In this document: positions 29,240 through 38,889 of the stretch, in pieces
Layout of the letters: each line of letters begins with the position of its first letter
Numbering within the stretch: the first letter of the stretch is position 1
From: Methanosarcina sp. MSH10X1
GTDB lineage: Archaea > Halobacteriota > Methanosarcinia > Methanosarcinales > Methanosarcinaceae
Length of the DNA: 64,000 nucleotides
Reading direction: 5' to 3'
NCBI RefSeq assembly: GCF_004099695.1
Contig: NZ_SCHL01000004.1
Coordinates: 62,001 to 126,000, forward strand
Notes under the pieces: model-generated
The model's input: the letters and a program-made list of their open reading frames with translations, nothing else
Databases searched by the model: none
What the model was told of the DNA's origin: nothing
Program-made: the position numbers and the translations under genes

Positions 29240-30994
29240 TCATGTTTTGGGTTTTGTGAAAATTTCTTTAAGCCTGGAGCAGGGATAGGTGTTCACAACG
29301 TCTTCTTTTTCGAGCCAGCCGCGCCGCGCCTGCCCGAGCCCGTAACGCATGAAGGAAAGGCCGGTGGTGGAATGGCTGTCGGTGGAGATGCAGAATTTAA
29401 GGTCAAAGGTCTTTGCTCGCAGGATGAGCTCGTCGTTGAGGTCAAGCCTTGAGGGCTGGCTGTTAATCTCAATAACTTTTCCGTTTGCAGCCGCAGCTTC
29501 AAAAACTTTCTCAAAATTAACGGCATAGGGTTCTCTTCTTCCGAGCAGCCTGCCCGAAGGATGTCCAAGAATATCAAGATACCTGTGTTCCAGAGCCGTG
29601 ACAATCCTTTCGGTCATTTTTCTTTCAGGGGATGCAAAACCGGAATGTATAGACCCGACGACAACATCGAGTTCCCTGAGAATTTCGTCAGGATAGTCCA
29701 GGCTTCCGTCTTTCAGGATATCAACCTCGGAACCTTTAAGAATTTTTATCCTGAAACGTTTCGAGAGTTTGTCAATTTCTTCCCATTGGGCTTTTAGTTT
29801 TTCGATTTCCAGGCCATTGGCAACCTTCTGGGAACGCGAATGGTCGGTTACTGCGATATACTCATAACCAAGAGCCTCTGCTCTTCCTATCATGGTTTTA
29901 AGGCTGTCTTTTCCCTCACTGTAGGTTGTGTGCATATGGAGATCTCCCCTGAGATCCCCGGGCTCTATCAGCCTGGGCAGAGTATTTCTTGCAGCGGCTT
30001 TAATTTCTCCCCTGCTTTCCCGAAGTTCGGGAGGAATGTAGATAAGCCCAAGTCTATCATAAATCTCTTCTTCGCTATTGCCTGCTATCTGTTCTCCTGA
30101 TTCCTTTAAATACAGCCCGTATTCCGAGAGTTTGTAACCGTTTTTAATGGCAATATTCCTGAGCTCTATATTGTGTTCCTTTGAGCCCGTGAAATACTGA
30201 AGAGCTGCCCCGTAGCTCTCAGGCGGGACTACTCTCAAGTCAATAGCAGTTCCTTCTCTCAGAATTACGCTGCTTTTTGTGCTGCCTTTTAAGATAACCT
30301 GATCAACGTCCGGAAGAGAGACAAAACAATTCATTACCTCTGGAGCCTCTTCTTTTTCGGCTTCTGCCAGGATGTCGATGTCCCCGATAGTTTCTTTCAA
30401 CCTGCGAAGTGAGCCTGTGTAGATTATCTTCGAGAGATCGATTTTAGGGTTTGTGTCCTGACATAAGGCTTTTAAAGCGGATATAACCTCCTCTGCAAGT
30501 GGAAGCGCCTTCCCCAGAGCTATCCGGGCGTGACTTTTCTCATACTGCTCAATTGCTCTTGCCAGATTTTCTTCGCTTTTTTCTCCAAAGCCCTCAAGCC
30601 TTTTGAGTCTGTGGGCAGTAACTGCGTCTTTAAGGTCAGAGAGGGTTTTTATTCCAAGGGCATCGGTAAGTTTTTTCATTTTCTTTGCCCCAAGCCCCCG
30701 GATCTCAAGCAGTTCCGCAGCGCCCAAAGGGGCTTTTTCTTTAAGGTTTTCAAACTTCTCTACTTTGCCTGTTTCCAGATACTCGGCAATATGATCGGCA
30801 ATGGACTCTCCAATACCCGGAATTTCGGTCAGTCCGGTTTTCCCTTTTCTGGCATAGATCGCTTCTATGTCCTCTCCGAGATTTTCTATCATCTGGGCTG
30901 CTTTCCGATAAGCCCGGGGTTTCCATTCAACCTGCTGGTATTCAAGAATATCGGCAGCCTCATAAAATAACTCGGCAACTTCGCGATTTTTCAA
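29240..30994 (-). CDS. polX: Family X DNA polymerase/PHP exonuclease (PolX)
   Basis: 584 residues; gap-filling repair polymerase with a 3'-5' exonuclease. Order: helix-hairpin-helix region (about 40-150, ALGIKTLSDLK, LTEIPGIGESIADHI), nucleotidyltransferase with GSLRRLKETIGDIDILAEA (catalytic DxD), second catalytic Asp at AIDLRVVPPESYGAALQYFTGS, then a C-terminal PHP domain starting GDLHMHTTYSEGKDSL with VTDHSRS and ISTDSHST metal ligands. The length and architecture are typical. It lies 74 nt downstream of the DNA ligase gene on the same strand, suggesting a lig-polX repair operon. Confidence 0.94.
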   Translation of the reverse strand: MKNREVAELFYEAADILEYQQVEWKPRAYRKAAQMIENLGEDIEAIYARKGKTGLTEIPGIGESIADHIAEYLETGKVEKFENLKEKAPLGAAELLEIRGLGAKKMKKLTDALGIKTLSDLKDAVTAHRLKRLEGFGEKSEENLARAIEQYEKSHARIALGKALPLAEEVISALKALCQDTNPKIDLSKIIYTGSLRRLKETIGDIDILAEAEKEEAPEVMNCFVSLPDVDQVILKGSTKSSVILREGTAIDLRVVPPESYGAALQYFTGSKEHNIELRNIAIKNGYKLSEYGLYLKESGEQIAGNSEEEIYDRLGLIYIPPELRESRGEIKAAARNTLPRLIEPGDLRGDLHMHTTYSEGKDSLKTMIGRAEALGYEYIAVTDHSRSQKVANGLEIEKLKAQWEEIDKLSKRFRIKILKGSEVDILKDGSLDYPDEILRELDVVVGSIHSGFASPERKMTERIVTALEHRYLDILGHPSGRLLGRREPYAVNFEKVFEAAAANGKVIEINSQPSRLDLNDELILRAKTFDLKFCISTDSHSTTGLSFMRYGLGQARRGWLEKEDVVNTYPCSRLKEIFTKPKT

Positions 30995-31068
30995 TTACTC
31001 CCCCCGCCCTTTACATTTACTCTTTCCTGTATTTTCTGCATCCCTTCCTTCCCTTTCTGCGTAAATCC

Positions 31069-32817
31069 TTATACATCTTCGCCTTCCTTCAAGTTCCTGA
31101 TCTCTTTAACTGTATTGACATCAAAGGGACCTTTGTCGTATCTTATGCGCAAAAAGCGAGGAAAGCGCAGAGCAAGCCCTGTATTTCCTTCCTCCTGTCC
31201 GGCGGTATGACCAGGGCTTTCCGTAATTTCCATACCAAGGACTTCAATAACAACAGCAGGCTCTACGAAAATATCCGGGAGCATTCTACTCTTTACAAAC
31301 ACGTTCTTCGGGATTTCAGTGAGAATATGTCCTGAGAGCAGGCTGTTGATTTCCTTTGCATTCTCTTCTGTAAATCCTGTACCTACTTTCGTAAAGGTTT
31401 CAAAACGCTGTTCTTCTTCGTTAAAAATTGCGCAGAGGAGGGCTCCAAATGAACCTTTTCTTTTTCCTCTCCCGTAATACATTCCTACAATTACAAGGTC
31501 AAAAGTCTCCCGCATCCCCTCGGCATATTCTTCTTTCCATTTGAGCCAGAACCAGCTCCTTTTTCCGGCTTCGTAGACCGAATTACTGCTCATGGATTTG
31601 ATTATAACTCCTTCAAGCCTTTTTTCCAGAGTCTCGTTAAAAAAATCCTCGATCTCTTCAAGATTATCCGTAACAATTCTTCTAGCCAGGCGAAGAGCTT
31701 TTGATTCATTTACATGGTCTTCGAGAAAAGCCCTTCTTTTCGGATACGGTTCTTTCAGAAGGGAATTTCCTTCAAGATACAGGATATCGAAAAAGAACAC
31801 GGCAACAGGGCAGATTTCAGTGTATTTTTGAACCTCATATTTTCTGCGCCTCTGCATCAGTCTCTGAAACGAATAAAATTCTCCGGTAGAATCATCGGCT
31901 TTCCTGCCTTCAAGGTATGCAATGATTTCTCCGTCAAGTACGGCTTTCTCCGCGCTGATGCCTTTCCTGACCGCCTCCACAAGATCAGGATACTGGGCAG
32001 TTATATCTTCAAGCCTTCGAGAGAAGGCTTTGATCTCGTCTCCGTCTTTATGAATCTGTACCCTTTCCCCATCATATTTTTCTTCGGCTGCTTTTCTTCC
32101 GGGAATTCTCTTCTCAAGCTCTTCGAAAGTTCCCACGCGCTGGGCAAGCATTGACCTGACAGGGCGCCCAGGCTTTATGGAAAAGCGTCCAATAGCTCCA
32201 GGACCGTATTCTTCAAGGGATTCTGCAAGCTCTCCAATATCAGTGCAGAGACTATAACTTTCCTTGATCTTTGCGGCGTACTTTTTATCCCCTGTAAAAG
32301 CAATAGAAAATGCCTCAAGCAAAAACTGGTCCCCAAATCCCAGCCTGAGCTTCCCGAGCACAATCCTGACTATATATTTTCCTTCTTCAGGACTGGCTCG
32401 CTGCAGAATACCGGAAAGCAGTCTGATTTTTTCTTCTATGCTTCCTTTTCCTGAAGCTGCTTTTATCTCTCTGAGCTTTTCGAATACTTCATCAATTGTC
32501 AGCAATTTTCCTTCTCCCCTGTTTAACTCGAAAGCTACATCGCCAAGGTCCCCTATCGTTGAGTATCTTTTTTTAACTTCTTCTTCGGAAATCTCATATG
32601 CCCCTGCAATAGCTTTTAAAGCAAGCTTATCCCCTACTCCCAGTGTCGTACTCTCAAAAGCAGGCCCTATGCTCCCGAGGAAAAGGTATGCACTGTCCTT
32701 TACTTCCTTTCCTTCAAGTTCCTAGAAAAAGTTGGCAATTTTCCTGACAATTTCCTTATGAGATGTTATCTTTTCAAGTTCATCAAAAAGCTCTGCAAGC
32801 TCTATAAACCGAGCCAT
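31069..32817 (-). CDS. lig: ATP-dependent DNA ligase with in-frame UAG (candidate pyrrolysine codon)
   Basis: 582 residues if the single in-frame TAG (32722-32724, codon 32) is read through. The N-terminal DNA-binding domain runs from ARFIELAELFDELEK to KIANFF, then TAG, then ELEGKEVKDSAYLFLGSIG, continuing with no frame change. The ATP-accepting lysine is in EEKYDGERVQIHKDG (about K247), and later motifs include AVLDGEIIAY and EGVIIKSMSS. The ATG at 32817 has a GGAGAG ribosome-binding site. Without read-through, only a short peptide and a possible TTG restart (32505) lacking the first 104 residues would be made. Methanosarcina decodes UAG as pyrrolysine, so read-through is plausible. Position 32 is probably Lys/Arg-like in homologues. 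The gene seals nicks in replication and repair. Confidence 0.9.
32722..32724 (-). other. In-frame TAG codon in DNA ligase
   Basis: The codon (cta on the plus strand) is in phase with both the start at 32817 (31 codons before) and the open frame below 32505 (73 codons after). It follows AACTTTTTC and precedes GAACTTGAAGG. It is one base from AAG (Lys) or CAG (Gln). Confidence 0.95.
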
Positions 32818-33032
32818 TGCCCTCTCTCCGAAAAAAACGCTTTGAAATTTTTCTCTATTCTATTATTCCCTTCTAAGGTCTTTATCGCTTTGCACCCTCA
32901 AATTTCAGAAATAGAGTTTTTTTTCTCTTCTTGAAATAAAACAGCCATCTCTGCCGTTCTTCCTCATTACCGAAACCTTTAATATCTAAAAGATTCATGA
33001 GAAGAATACACAGCACTTCTTTACATCCTTAT

Positions 33033-33104
33033 GCGACTGTGGTTTAGTGGCTATGACCTGAGCTTCCCAAGCTTAGAACCCGGGTTCGAATCCCGGCAGT
33101 CGCA
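33033..33104 (+). tRNA. tRNA-Gly (anticodon CCC)
   Basis: 72 nt that fold as a cloverleaf. Acceptor GCGACTG pairs with CAGTCGC with A as discriminator. The anticodon stem TGAGC/GCTTA holds the loop TTCCCAA, giving anticodon CCC. The T arm is CCGGG TTCGAAT CCCGG. No intron and no encoded CCA. It lies alone between the ligase start and the thioesterase gene. Confidence 0.93.
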
Positions 33105-33445
33105 TTGAAAATCTCTTACTCTTTTCAATTAACTCTTTTTTAACCTCAAGCCAATTTTAAACTGGATTTTGTTTTAGATTTAATTCTATTTTATGATTTA
33201 ATTCTATTTTGTGATTTAATTCTATTTTATGATTTAATTCTATTTTATAATAGTATACTTTTATATATCCCATGCCTGGCTATGCAAAAATTTTAAAAAG
33301 TTTTGAGAGAAAGTCTTCTGGAAACTCACTCTTCGGTTGATTTTCTATCTAAACATCCAACTGTATCTTTTATTTTATAGCTGCTACTCCGCATCTCACT
33401 CAGCATCTATATTTTCAGATTTGCTGATAACTCATTCTACTGAAT
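33105..33445. other. Intergenic region with 18-bp repeat
   Basis: 340 nt after the tRNA. It contains the 18-bp minisatellite listed next and a TATA-like word (actttatatatccc, about 33258). The small open frame at 33337-33567 overlaps the thioesterase antisense and is not supported. Confidence 0.45.
33177..33248. repeat. 18-bp tandem repeat, four copies
   Basis: Four head-to-tail copies of gatttaattctattttat, with one differing base in copy two. Its low divergence suggests recent expansion. Confidence 0.9.
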
Positions 33446-33856
33446 TTATGTGTGAGCCAGTTCGTCAAGTGAAATCTTTTTCCTGTAGCCCATGCCCTGA
33501 AATATTGCAACGAGGTCTCCCTCATCATCGGTTATTTTCACAGTATATGTCGAGATTTTGGGGTTAATCGATGTTTCTTTTGCTTCGGCTACAAGAGTTT
33601 TCCCTGTTGCGGCTTTTACGAAAGAGATATTTGCATTGATGGCAACAACAACAGTGCCGTATGCATTTGATGCTGCGGCAAAAGTCAAATCCGCAAGCGT
33701 AAATAATGCACCTCCCTGAACGGTTTTCAGAGCATTGAAATGTTTTTCTTCTATATTCATGACAGCTTTTGCATACCCGGGCGAGACTTCCTGAATTTCT
33801 ATTCCTGTCATTGCAGCGAATTTGTCGTTCTTGAAAAACTCTTTAATATTTTCCAT
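33446..33856 (-). CDS. Hotdog-fold thioesterase (PaaI family)
   Basis: 136 residues. The PaaI-type acyl-CoA thioesterase signature is visible: MTGIEIQEVSPGYAKAVMNI, then HFNALKTVQGGALFTLADLTF (with the N-x-x-x-x-x-x-GG and D catalytic region on the long helix), then NANISFVKAATGKTLVAEAK. The protein should hydrolyse small acyl- or aryl-CoA esters; the actual substrate is unknown. It is a single-domain cytosolic protein and stands alone. Confidence 0.88.
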   Translation of the reverse strand: MENIKEFFKNDKFAAMTGIEIQEVSPGYAKAVMNIEEKHFNALKTVQGGALFTLADLTFAAASNAYGTVVVAINANISFVKAATGKTLVAEAKETSINPKISTYTVKITDDEGDLVAIFQGMGYRKKISLDELAHT

Positions 33857-34117
33857 GTGATAACTCCGATTATTGTCAGTAAAGTCGTGCTCTATTCTTC
33901 GTATTTTTAATTAAAGTTATGTTTTTCTTTTATCTGTAAATATATTCTTTAATTTTTTTAGCGCCAGAAGAGGTGCTGTTATTGCCCTGTAAGTTCTGCT
34001 GTTAAGGTCTTAAAACCGCAATAGGAGGTTTAAGGCTTCATTATGGTTTTTCATATATTACTAAATAATTTAGCGTGCCCGTAAGAGCCTAATAAGCAGG
34101 AGTTTTAGACTATATTT

Positions 34118-34798
34118 ATGCAAGGCACAAAGAAAAGTGAAACAGGGGAAGAACCGCTGGAAGTTGCTATTCTCGATCTAAAAAGAGAGCCTGGAGATTC
34201 GTTTGAACTGGTTAGAATAGATACCAGTCGTGGCAGAATAGATTGCCATTATTACAGGGCAGAACAGGCAGATAAAGGAGTAATTATGGTAGGGGGAATT
34301 GGAGGGGGTTTTGATACTCCTGCCGAGAACCTGTATCCTCGTTTATGTGTCGATTTAAAAAAAGCCGGGATAAGTTCACTAAGGGTAAGCTTCAGGTATC
34401 CTACGGATCTGACCGAAGCTATAGTAGATGTGCTTGTAGGCCTTGGGTTTTTAAAAGCCGAGAATATCAGGGTCTTTGGCCTTATAGGGCATTCTTTTGG
34501 GGGTGCGGTTGTCGTTCAGGCTGCATTTAACGACATGGGTATAAAAACCGTAGTTACTCTCGCCACCCAGAGCCATGGCATCAGTCCGATCTCTCTCCTT
34601 CCTGCGAGCACGTCAGTATTTTTAATTCACGGTGAAGCGGACGAAACCTTACCTCCCAGCAGTTCGGTATATGCGTATAATCTGGCACATGAACCTAAAA
34701 AGATCAAAATCTACAAAAATGCGGGTCACGGCTTGAAAGAAGTATCAGATGAGGTTTACGCAGAAGTAAGAAACTGGATTATGGACAATTTAAAATAA
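34118..34798 (+). CDS. Alpha/beta hydrolase (dienelactone-hydrolase-like)
   Basis: 226 residues with the alpha/beta hydrolase fold. The nucleophile elbow is IGHSFGGAVVVQA, and the Asp and His are likely in HGEADETLPPSSS and NAGHGLKEVSDE. A glycine-rich loop (VGGIGGGFDTPAENLY) after the first strands forms the oxyanion region. Substrate unknown; esters or lactones would be expected. No signal peptide. Confidence 0.85.
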   Translation: MQGTKKSETGEEPLEVAILDLKREPGDSFELVRIDTSRGRIDCHYYRAEQADKGVIMVGGIGGGFDTPAENLYPRLCVDLKKAGISSLRVSFRYPTDLTEAIVDVLVGLGFLKAENIRVFGLIGHSFGGAVVVQAAFNDMGIKTVVTLATQSHGISPISLLPASTSVFLIHGEADETLPPSSSVYAYNLAHEPKKIKIYKNAGHGLKEVSDEVYAEVRNWIMDNLK

Positions 34799-34943
34799 GC
34801 ATTAAATATAATTTTTCACCACAGTTTTTAAAGTGATGTTATTTAGTATGTGTTATCTCATGTATAATAAATATTTGACAGATCTTAACTTTTAAAATGC
34901 CCCCTAATTCTCAAAACCGGACTAGCCTCTATAATTGATAGAG

Positions 34944-34966
34944 ATTAATTATTTATAAGCGGATTC
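34944..34966 (+). promoter_or_regulatory. TATA-like promoter element of the first sequon-repeat gene
   Basis: The sequence attaattatttataagcgg, about 95 nt before the start at 35061, closely resembles the element at 36664-36682 (attaagtatttataaacc) before the second gene, in the same position and context. The similarity of the two promoter regions suggests co-regulated duplicates. Confidence 0.55.
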
Positions 34967-35060
34967 TTTATTATTAATATAATTATATTAAATTATTTTT
35001 AAGTTTATGAGAAGACGCATATAGTCGACCCAGCGGTCGAACTCGTAACGGGGGTAAAGA

Positions 35061-36236
35061 ATGAAATTGAAGCTGGTAATCTCTCTTTTAGCGCTATGCC
35101 TGGCACTGTCTATGGCATCCGTGCAGGCACAGGGTAATGCGATCGCAGATATGGACGAAATAGATGTAATCATGGCCGGAAATATTACTGAAACCATTAC
35201 ATGCAATATAACCGGAAACGCGGTTATGATCGAAGAAACGAATAATATGACCGGTAATATGACTGACAACATGACCGGTAACATGACCAATGGCATGGAT
35301 AACATGACCGAAGATGCGGATAACATGTCCAACGGTATGGATAACATGACCGAAGGTATGGATAATATGACCGGTAATATGACCGAAGGTATGGATAATA
35401 TGACCGGTAATATGACCGAAGGTATGGATAATATGACCGGTAACATGACCGAAGGCATGGAACTTGATGTGACTGGACGGATGATCCTGATCAGGGATAT
35501 GGCCAATATGACTGAAAAAGCAGTTATGGTCGGAAGAATGGATGGTATGTCTGGAAGTGTGGTCATCTTCGGAAGGACAGAAAACATAACTGGCATGGAA
35601 AACATGACTGATAACATGACCGGAAATATGACCGGAAACATGACTGGAAACATGACTGATAACATGACCGGTGACATGACTGAAGGTATGGACAAGATGA
35701 CTGTGGTCCTGATAGGAGATATGAGTGGAACCATCACGCTCAACCCGACCGAAGACATGGGCAACATGACTGATAACATGGACAACATGACTGTACGCAT
35801 GGCTGGAAATATGACCGGAAGTGTTACAGGTGATATGACCAGACAGATAGTTATGATTAAAAACGTTGGTGGCATCAATGAGATGTCCGAAATAATGGGT
35901 AATATGACCGGAATGGTTGGGGATACAGGTGACCAACCCGCGGAGTGTAATCTTACCGGAAAGATGGTTATAATTAGTAATGTAGATTACATGGTCGGAA
36001 CTGTAGATAAAATAGAAAAAGGTCTGACTGACCTGACCACAATGGATGGAGATAAGACTATGATCGGAGATATTACTGACATCTCCGAGATGGACGAAGG
36101 TACAGATGAAGACATGTATAACATAACCGGAAAGCTGGCTGTAATCAGGAGCATGGATGACACGATTTCAATCGTGACCAAAAACGTTACCTGTGATGTA
36201 AATCAAACTGCGACTGAAGTGGAAAGCATGACCTGA
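35061..36236 (+). CDS. Exported Met-rich, sequon-repeat protein (paralogue 1)
   Basis: 391 residues. The signal peptide is clear (KLKLVISLLALCLALSMASVQAQG). The mature protein is built of near-continuous DNMTGNMT/EGMDNMTG units, with about 30 N-x-S/T glycosylation sites and a methionine every three to four residues. Between the repeat blocks lie short beta-like segments of the type MTGRMILIRDM, GKMVIISNVD and GKLAVIRSMD. There is no cysteine motif comparable to paralogue 2. Nothing matches a family I know. An exposed, heavily N-glycosylated surface polymer is likely; metal binding by the MxxM pattern is inference. The ribosome-binding site is GGGGGT before ATG. Confidence 0.8.
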   Translation: MKLKLVISLLALCLALSMASVQAQGNAIADMDEIDVIMAGNITETITCNITGNAVMIEETNNMTGNMTDNMTGNMTNGMDNMTEDADNMSNGMDNMTEGMDNMTGNMTEGMDNMTGNMTEGMDNMTGNMTEGMELDVTGRMILIRDMANMTEKAVMVGRMDGMSGSVVIFGRTENITGMENMTDNMTGNMTGNMTGNMTDNMTGDMTEGMDKMTVVLIGDMSGTITLNPTEDMGNMTDNMDNMTVRMAGNMTGSVTGDMTRQIVMIKNVGGINEMSEIMGNMTGMVGDTGDQPAECNLTGKMVIISNVDYMVGTVDKIEKGLTDLTTMDGDKTMIGDITDISEMDEGTDEDMYNITGKLAVIRSMDDTISIVTKNVTCDVNQTATEVESMT

Positions 36237-36798
36237 GATCAGGAACGTGATTTAAAGAATTCCGTAGTCATTGATTGGTAAAGACGTCAGTGCAGTAAAG
36301 TATGGATTTAGAAATATGTAATCGGCTGTCTTGATTTCACAGTTCGGTTTAAAAGTGGAGGCTGCAAGCTTATAGATGGTTTACAGTTCTCTACTTTTTC
36401 TAACTATTTCTGGCAACTGTATTTTTATCTACCTGTTCTTTAAATGTCTAAATCAGCTGTAAAGTGTTCTGATTCTCTTTTTACTAAATATTTGGGCCAG
36501 CGAGTTCCCAATCGAATCTAATAATTCTTAAATAATAAAGCTCTGAGAAATCACAGGGCAAAATCAGAACCATTTTTTAATAACGTAATAAAATTATGTT
36601 AAGTATACACTCTCAAGAAGCCTCCCAATTGTGAAAATAAAACTAGTTACTGTAGTTAATATAGATTAAGTATTTATAAACCGACCATTATTATTTATTT
36701 GTTTTATATTAAATTGAATTTTATTTTATTATATATATTTAATAATAAAATATATTTAATTAGTTCAATTAGCCTAATTCGTATATGGGGGGTAATCA
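36237..36798. other. Intergenic region between the two sequon-repeat genes
   Basis: 560 nt. The last 150 nt (TATA-like sequence at 36664 and ribosome-binding site GGGGGGT at 36787) resemble the upstream region of the first gene. Nothing else is recognisable. Confidence 0.45.
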
Positions 36799-38889
36799 AT
36801 GAAAATAAAGTTAATAGTTTCTCTGCTAATACTCTGCCTTGCTTTTTCATTTGGATTAGCGCAGGCGCAAGAGGGAGAAAATAACACATCTTCACAGAGA
36901 AACTTAACCGCAGCAGATGAAATGTGTACACTTGAAAATGTAAATAAAACTATTAATATTAGCCAGGAAACCGGTGAGGATGTTAAATGGATTCTTCCGG
37001 GTCCGAGAAGCCTCGATCCTCAGATTTTCGGAACTCCTGAAATGCCACTGGGATTTGAACCGGAAATTGGTGTGCCAATAGAGAACAGGTCTGTGAGTGG
37101 GGATGAATTTACCACAACGTCGGTGCCAACGCCCTATTCTGATAATTTCTCGCGCATTAATGGTTCCTTCACCATGAATTTAACAGACAACACTCCTGTG
37201 GATGTAAATGAATCCGAAGATATGGCTGAAGCCGAGTTCAATTTCACGGACCCGACAGGAGAAATCAGGTACAGGGTTGTCCTGACAAATATTACTCGCG
37301 TTGGGCAGTTCCATCCGGTCTTTGGCGGTGTGGTTGTCGATGGCATCGCACATGGAAAGACTGGAATAGACACTCGTATGGAACCAACTTCTTATGCTTA
37401 CGGAGCTGTATGGGGGGTAGGAGAACTTTACATAAATGATACTCTTGTCAGCGATAACAGGGTAATACATGCCATGGCAACCGAACGTATCAGGAATCCT
37501 GATCAGCAGGGATACAGGCTGCTCTTTGATAACGAACTGCCTCACAGGGGCATACAGGCTCATCTCGTGCTGCCTGAGAAGGTGATGGCTGACAATGGAA
37601 CAATGCAGGAACAGCCAGTGCCTACCAACTACAGTCTGCCAGACGGAGAAAACCAGACTTTTATCCATGTAGCGTTTGACGATCCCCAGCTTGAAGGGCT
37701 TGAGATCCTCGATTTCGACAACGCGACAACAACCGTGGACAACAGGACTGATATGGATAACATGACTGGCATGGATAACATGACCGGTAATATGACCCAG
37801 GAACAGGCTGGAAATTTGACCCAGACCCAGACCACAAACTTAACCCAAATCCAGACTGCAAACCTTACTCAGACCCAGACTGCTAACTTAACCGAAACAC
37901 AGACTGGAGATATGACCAATAATGTGTCTGGAACCACGGACAATGTTACTGGCATGGATAACATGACTGGCATGGACAATGTTACTGGCATGGATAACAG
38001 GACTGGTATGGGCAATGTGACCGGTATGGACAACAGGACTGACATGAAGACGTGTTATCTTGCCGTAGCCATAAAATGTTATATTCCTGAAACGATGGGC
38101 AATCTGACTGCCATGGATAACAGGACTGCCATGGATAACAGGACGGGTATGGACAACGTGACTGGCATGGACAATAGGACTGGTATGGACAACGTGACTG
38201 GCATGGACAATAGGACTGCCATGGATAACAGGACGGGTATGGAGAGATGTTATCTTCTCGGAGCCATGAGTTGTTATACGCCTGAAGCTTTGAATAATAC
38301 GACAGCAATGGACAATATGACTGGAATGGATAACGGGACAGGCATGGATAACATGACCGAGACGAAAACCTGTTATTTAGCCGGAATGATGAAATGTTAT
38401 GTTCCCGAAGCTGTGGGTAACGTGACTGGCACAAACAATACAACTCGCATGAACAACATGACTGAAACAAAGTCCTGTTATTTAGCCGGGGTCATGAAAT
38501 GTTATATGCCTGACATGGATAATATGACTGGAACGAATAACACAACTGGCATGGAAAAGTGTTATCTTCTCGGAGCCATGGACTGTTATACGCCTGAGGC
38601 AATGAATAATACGACAGCAATGGACAACAGGTCTGGAATGGACAACCGGACAGGCATGGATGACAGGACGGCTGTGCAGAGATGTTACCTTCTCGGAGCT
38701 ATGGACTGCTATACGCCCGAAGCTATGGGTAACATGACAGGCACTGACAACATGACTGAGATGGATAATATGAGTGGTACGGATAACACTACCGGAATGA
38801 AGGTTTGTTATTTTACCGGGATCATGAAGTGTTACATGCCCGAAACCATGAATCTCACAGGCATGGATAACGTGACTGAAATGGATTGA
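36799..38889 (+). CDS. Exported sequon-repeat protein with CY repeats (paralogue 2), C-terminally truncated
   Basis: 696 residues. Signal peptide (KIKLIVSLLILCLAFSFGLA) similar to paralogue 1. Residues ~90-300 form an unrecognised beta-rich domain (VVLTNITRVGQFHPVFGGVV and following). From about 315 the protein is MDNMTG/MDNRTG/MDNVTG repeats and a TQTxNL segment, interrupted by seven copies of a motif C-Y-L-x-G-x-M-x-C-Y-x-P-E (for example RCYLLGAMDCYTPEAM). The frame ends in TGA at 38887-38889, but a complete cupredoxin sequence continues in the same phase. It was presumably a larger copper-related surface protein. The paralogue 1 gene precedes it on the same strand. Confidence 0.85.
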   Translation: MKIKLIVSLLILCLAFSFGLAQAQEGENNTSSQRNLTAADEMCTLENVNKTINISQETGEDVKWILPGPRSLDPQIFGTPEMPLGFEPEIGVPIENRSVSGDEFTTTSVPTPYSDNFSRINGSFTMNLTDNTPVDVNESEDMAEAEFNFTDPTGEIRYRVVLTNITRVGQFHPVFGGVVVDGIAHGKTGIDTRMEPTSYAYGAVWGVGELYINDTLVSDNRVIHAMATERIRNPDQQGYRLLFDNELPHRGIQAHLVLPEKVMADNGTMQEQPVPTNYSLPDGENQTFIHVAFDDPQLEGLEILDFDNATTTVDNRTDMDNMTGMDNMTGNMTQEQAGNLTQTQTTNLTQIQTANLTQTQTANLTETQTGDMTNNVSGTTDNVTGMDNMTGMDNVTGMDNRTGMGNVTGMDNRTDMKTCYLAVAIKCYIPETMGNLTAMDNRTAMDNRTGMDNVTGMDNRTGMDNVTGMDNRTAMDNRTGMERCYLLGAMSCYTPEALNNTTAMDNMTGMDNGTGMDNMTETKTCYLAGMMKCYVPEAVGNVTGTNNTTRMNNMTETKSCYLAGVMKCYMPDMDNMTGTNNTTGMEKCYLLGAMDCYTPEAMNNTTAMDNRSGMDNRTGMDDRTAVQRCYLLGAMDCYTPEAMGNMTGTDNMTEMDNMSGTDNTTGMKVCYFTGIMKCYMPETMNLTGMDNVTEMD

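Noticed and set aside
34988-35936. Two long minus-strand open frames (280-296 codons) opposite the first sequon-repeat gene
   Set aside because: They are by-products of the low-complexity repeats, which leave both strands open. The plus strand has a signal peptide, ribosome-binding site and promoter, and the minus strand has none.
38887-38889. TGA before the cupredoxin domain read as selenocysteine
   Set aside because: Methanosarcina is not known to use selenocysteine, no SECIS-like hairpin is apparent, and a second stop (TAA) follows in the same frame.
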